Shown here piece by piece: positions 62,317 through 64,000 of a stretch of 64,000 nt of DNA (within the stretch, counting starts at the first letter, position 1; every line of letters starts with the position of its first letter). Source of the DNA: Bacteroidales bacterium UBA1180. GTDB lineage: Bacteria; Bacteroidota; Bacteroidia; Bacteroidales; Paludibacteraceae. The stretch lies in the NCBI GenBank assembly GCA_002310195.1, contig DBYS01000011.1, forward strand, positions 52,724 to 116,723, read 5' to 3'. The notes under the pieces are model-generated. The model saw only the letters and a program-made list of their open reading frames with translations. It did no database searches and had not been told where the DNA came from. The position numbers and the translations under genes are program-made.

Positions 62317-62365
62317 GTCAACAACAGCCAACAACAAACAACAACCACAGCGGCTAATTTTACAG

Positions 62366-63184
62366 ATGGTATATTTCCTAAGTGATGCACATATAGGCAG
62401 CAGGGCGATGGAGGACCCGCAGCATCAATTGCGGTTCGTGGAGTTACTGGAAACGTTGGCGCAAGATGCGACAGCGATCTATCTGCTGGGAGATATATTC
62501 GACTTCTGGAGCGAGTATGTGTGGCCGGACAAATCGAAAGAGGAGTACAAGCCGCTATTGGCATGTCTCAAAGGCTTGACGGATAAGGGGATAGATGTGC
62601 ATTACTTCATCGGCAATCACGATATATGGACATACGGGGAGTTGGCGAAGAGGACGGGCGTGATTGTTCATCGCAAGGCGGAGAAGATGATAATAGCCGG
62701 CAAGCGCTGTCTGCTGGCACATGGCGACGGATTGGTGCCGAGCAATTATCTGGAGCATTTCCCGAAAGAGGTGCAGAAGAAGATAAGATCGTTCATGCGG
62801 CTGAGACGACTGTTCCACAACCCTGTGGCGCAGTTTTTGTTCAGATTGCTGCCGCCGGCATGGGGCAACAAAATCGGTTATGAATGGGCGCGAAAATCGC
62901 GCATGAAGGAGCTCGCCAATCCCTGTCCGTACAAAGGCGAGAACAAAGAAGAGCTGGTGCTGTATGCCAAGGAGATGGATAAGAGCCGAGAGTTGAGAGC
63001 CGAGCGTCAAGAGAGGAGTGTGGACTACTATATATTCGGGCACAGGCATATCGAATTGGATCTGGAGCTGGCGAGTGGTGCGCGGGTGGTGATACTGGGA
63101 GATTGCTTCAGGCAATGGACGTACGCCGCAATGGACGAACAAGGAAAATTAGAATTACTATGCATACAAGAGCAGAACAATTAG
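62366..63184 (+). CDS. lpxH: UDP-2,3-diacylglucosamine diphosphatase-like (LpxH) phosphoesterase
   Basis: 272 residues. Calcineurin-like metallophosphoesterase with FLSDAHIGS, LLGDIFDFW, FIGNHDIW, LAHGDGL and FGHRHIE, the metal-binding set of LpxH, which cleaves UDP-2,3-diacyl-GlcN in lipid A synthesis. The length is slightly above E. coli LpxH, as in Bacteroidota. It overlaps mazG by 25 bp. Confidence 0.88.
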   Translation: MVYFLSDAHIGSRAMEDPQHQLRFVELLETLAQDATAIYLLGDIFDFWSEYVWPDKSKEEYKPLLACLKGLTDKGIDVHYFIGNHDIWTYGELAKRTGVIVHRKAEKMIIAGKRCLLAHGDGLVPSNYLEHFPKEVQKKIRSFMRLRRLFHNPVAQFLFRLLPPAWGNKIGYEWARKSRMKELANPCPYKGENKEELVLYAKEMDKSRELRAERQERSVDYYIFGHRHIELDLELASGARVVILGDCFRQWTYAAMDEQGKLELLCIQEQNN

Positions 63185-63951
63185 CGGCATTCGACCGGCT
63201 GCTGACGATCATGGACGAACTGCGAGAACGCTGTCCGTGGGATCACAAGCAGACGTTTGACAGCCTGAGAGAAAACACCATAGAAGAGACCTTCGAACTC
63301 GCCACGGCGATCTCCAAGCATGATATGCAGGAGATAAGCAAAGAGTTGGGCGATGTGCTGCTGCATGTGGTTTTTTACGCGAAGATGGGCAGCGAGACCA
63401 ATGACTTTGATATGGCTGACGTGTGCAACCGGATTTGCGACAAGCTGATATTCCGTCATCCCCATGTGTATGGCGAACAGGCCGCAGCGAACGCCGAGGA
63501 GGTCAGCAAACTATGGGAACAGGTGAAACTGAAAGAGAAAGGCGGGAACAAGACCGTTCTCGGCGGCATACCGGACGCTCTTCCCTCGCTCGTAAAAGCC
63601 TACCGGATACAAGACAAAGTAGCGAACGTAGGTTTCGACTGGGAGAAACGCGAAGATGTGTGGGCCAAGGTTCACGAGGAGCTTGACGAGCTGCAAGCCG
63701 AGCTCGCAAAAGAGGATGGCGGACAGAAAGAGCAAGAGTTCGGCGATCTGCTGTTCGCGATGATCAATGCCGCACGGCTGTACAAGATACGTCCGGACAA
63801 TGCGCTGGAACAGACGAACCTGAAGTTTATGCGGCGATTCAATTATGTGGAAGCCAAAGCCAAAGAGCAAGGCAAGGAACTCAAAGATATGAGTCTGGAT
63901 GAAATGGAAGCGCTCTGGCAAGAAGCCAAAGCGCATGAGGGTGCGGCATAA
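63160..63951 (+). CDS. mazG: Nucleoside triphosphate pyrophosphohydrolase MazG
   Basis: 263 residues from the ATG at 63160, the same length as E. coli MazG. The first MazG domain has CPWDHKQTFDSLRENTIEETFELATAI and KELGDVLLHVVFYAKMG with metal-binding EExxE and ExxD. The second has KVHEELDELQAEL and EFGDLLFAMINAARL. It hydrolyses NTPs to NMP and PPi. Its last codons overlap the inferred 3' end of a convergent tRNA-Leu. Confidence 0.93.
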   Translation: MHTRAEQLAAFDRLLTIMDELRERCPWDHKQTFDSLRENTIEETFELATAISKHDMQEISKELGDVLLHVVFYAKMGSETNDFDMADVCNRICDKLIFRHPHVYGEQAAANAEEVSKLWEQVKLKEKGGNKTVLGGIPDALPSLVKAYRIQDKVANVGFDWEKREDVWAKVHEELDELQAELAKEDGGQKEQEFGDLLFAMINAARLYKIRPDNALEQTNLKFMRRFNYVEAKAKEQGKELKDMSLDEMEALWQEAKAHEGAA

Positions 63952-64000
63952 AAGACTCGAACTTTCACTCCGTGAGGAACCAGATCCTAAGTCTGGCGCG
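63942..64000 (-). tRNA. tRNA-Leu(UAG), 3' part
   Basis: On the minus strand the segment shows the end of the D-arm, an anticodon arm CCAGA-CTTAGGA-TCTGG (anticodon UAG), a long variable arm typical of tRNA-Leu, and a T-arm with TTCGAGT. The predicted acceptor 3' half is ATGCCGC plus discriminator A; CCA is not encoded. The 5' half lies beyond the window. The 3' end would overlap mazG by about 10 bp. Confidence 0.8.

Overview
This window looks like part of a Bacteroidales (Bacteroidota) chromosome. The evidence is eleven promoters of the Bacteroidota vegetative type (TTG or TTTG, exactly 20 bp, then TAnnTTTG), the bamD-rpoZ-coaBC and nusB-yajC-ybbR gene orders, PUR-alpha and DUF4105 proteins, BspA-type leucine-rich-repeat secreted proteins, and a Wza/Wzx/Wzy capsule locus. 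The core is moderately GC-rich. The stretch from about 26.7 to 34.5 kb is patchy, with AT-rich segments that look accessory. Species was not determined.

Layout. 0-1.6 kb: a hipBA toxin-antitoxin operon with two palindromic operators. 1.67-1.76 kb: a 98-bp iteron-plus-palindrome element, present again in inverted orientation at 61.73-61.83 kb. 1.9-4.4 kb: bamD-rpoZ-coaBC. 4.4-9.8 kb (minus): an iron/haem-type operon of outer-membrane porin, imelysin lipoprotein, di-haem c-type lipoprotein and a cytochrome c assembly protein. It diverges from a hemerythrin-LuxR regulator (10.1-11.0 kb), and a 7-4-7 palindrome lies between them. 11.0-11.5 kb: a PUR-alpha protein. 11.7-23.6 kb: one long co-directional run (nusB, yajC, ybbR, a DegT aminotransferase, rpoN, a PAP2-like protein, DUF4105, an AlkP-like protein, yggS, a BspA-like protein, namZ). 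23.8-25.9 kb: a ClpB lacking its N-domain, behind a sigma-54-like promoter.

26.1-34.5 kb is the accessory region. It holds a YafQ-type toxin-antitoxin pair, a structured non-coding stretch, a small AT-rich P-loop protein, a 1453-residue BspA-like protein with a 252-bp exact internal duplication, and long G-free tracts. It also holds a TIGR04076-winged-helix gene bracketed by identical 61-bp repeats, and a gene of unknown function behind a leader that could fold into a pseudoknot.

34.5-61.4 kb (minus) is a single capsule/exopolysaccharide operon of 19 genes with one visible promoter. It encodes two UDP-sugar dehydrogenases, glycosyltransferases, Wza-like export, two Wzz-like and two Wzy/ligase-like proteins, Wzx, an IspD-SDR fusion with LicD (suggesting ribitol-phosphate decoration), and an initiating sugar transferase with its 4,6-dehydratase and aminotransferase. 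Its last gene is a 1641-residue secreted BspA/carbohydrate-binding protein translationally coupled to the O-antigen ligase gene. 62.0-64.0 kb: a DUF59 protein, an LpxH-like protein, MazG, and the 3' part of a tRNA-Leu(UAG) on the minus strand at the window edge.

Most worth following up: the 98-bp iteron/palindrome family, the repeat-bracketed TIGR04076-winged-helix gene, the structured leader at 33.5 kb, and the hemerythrin-LuxR regulator with its operator and iron operon.
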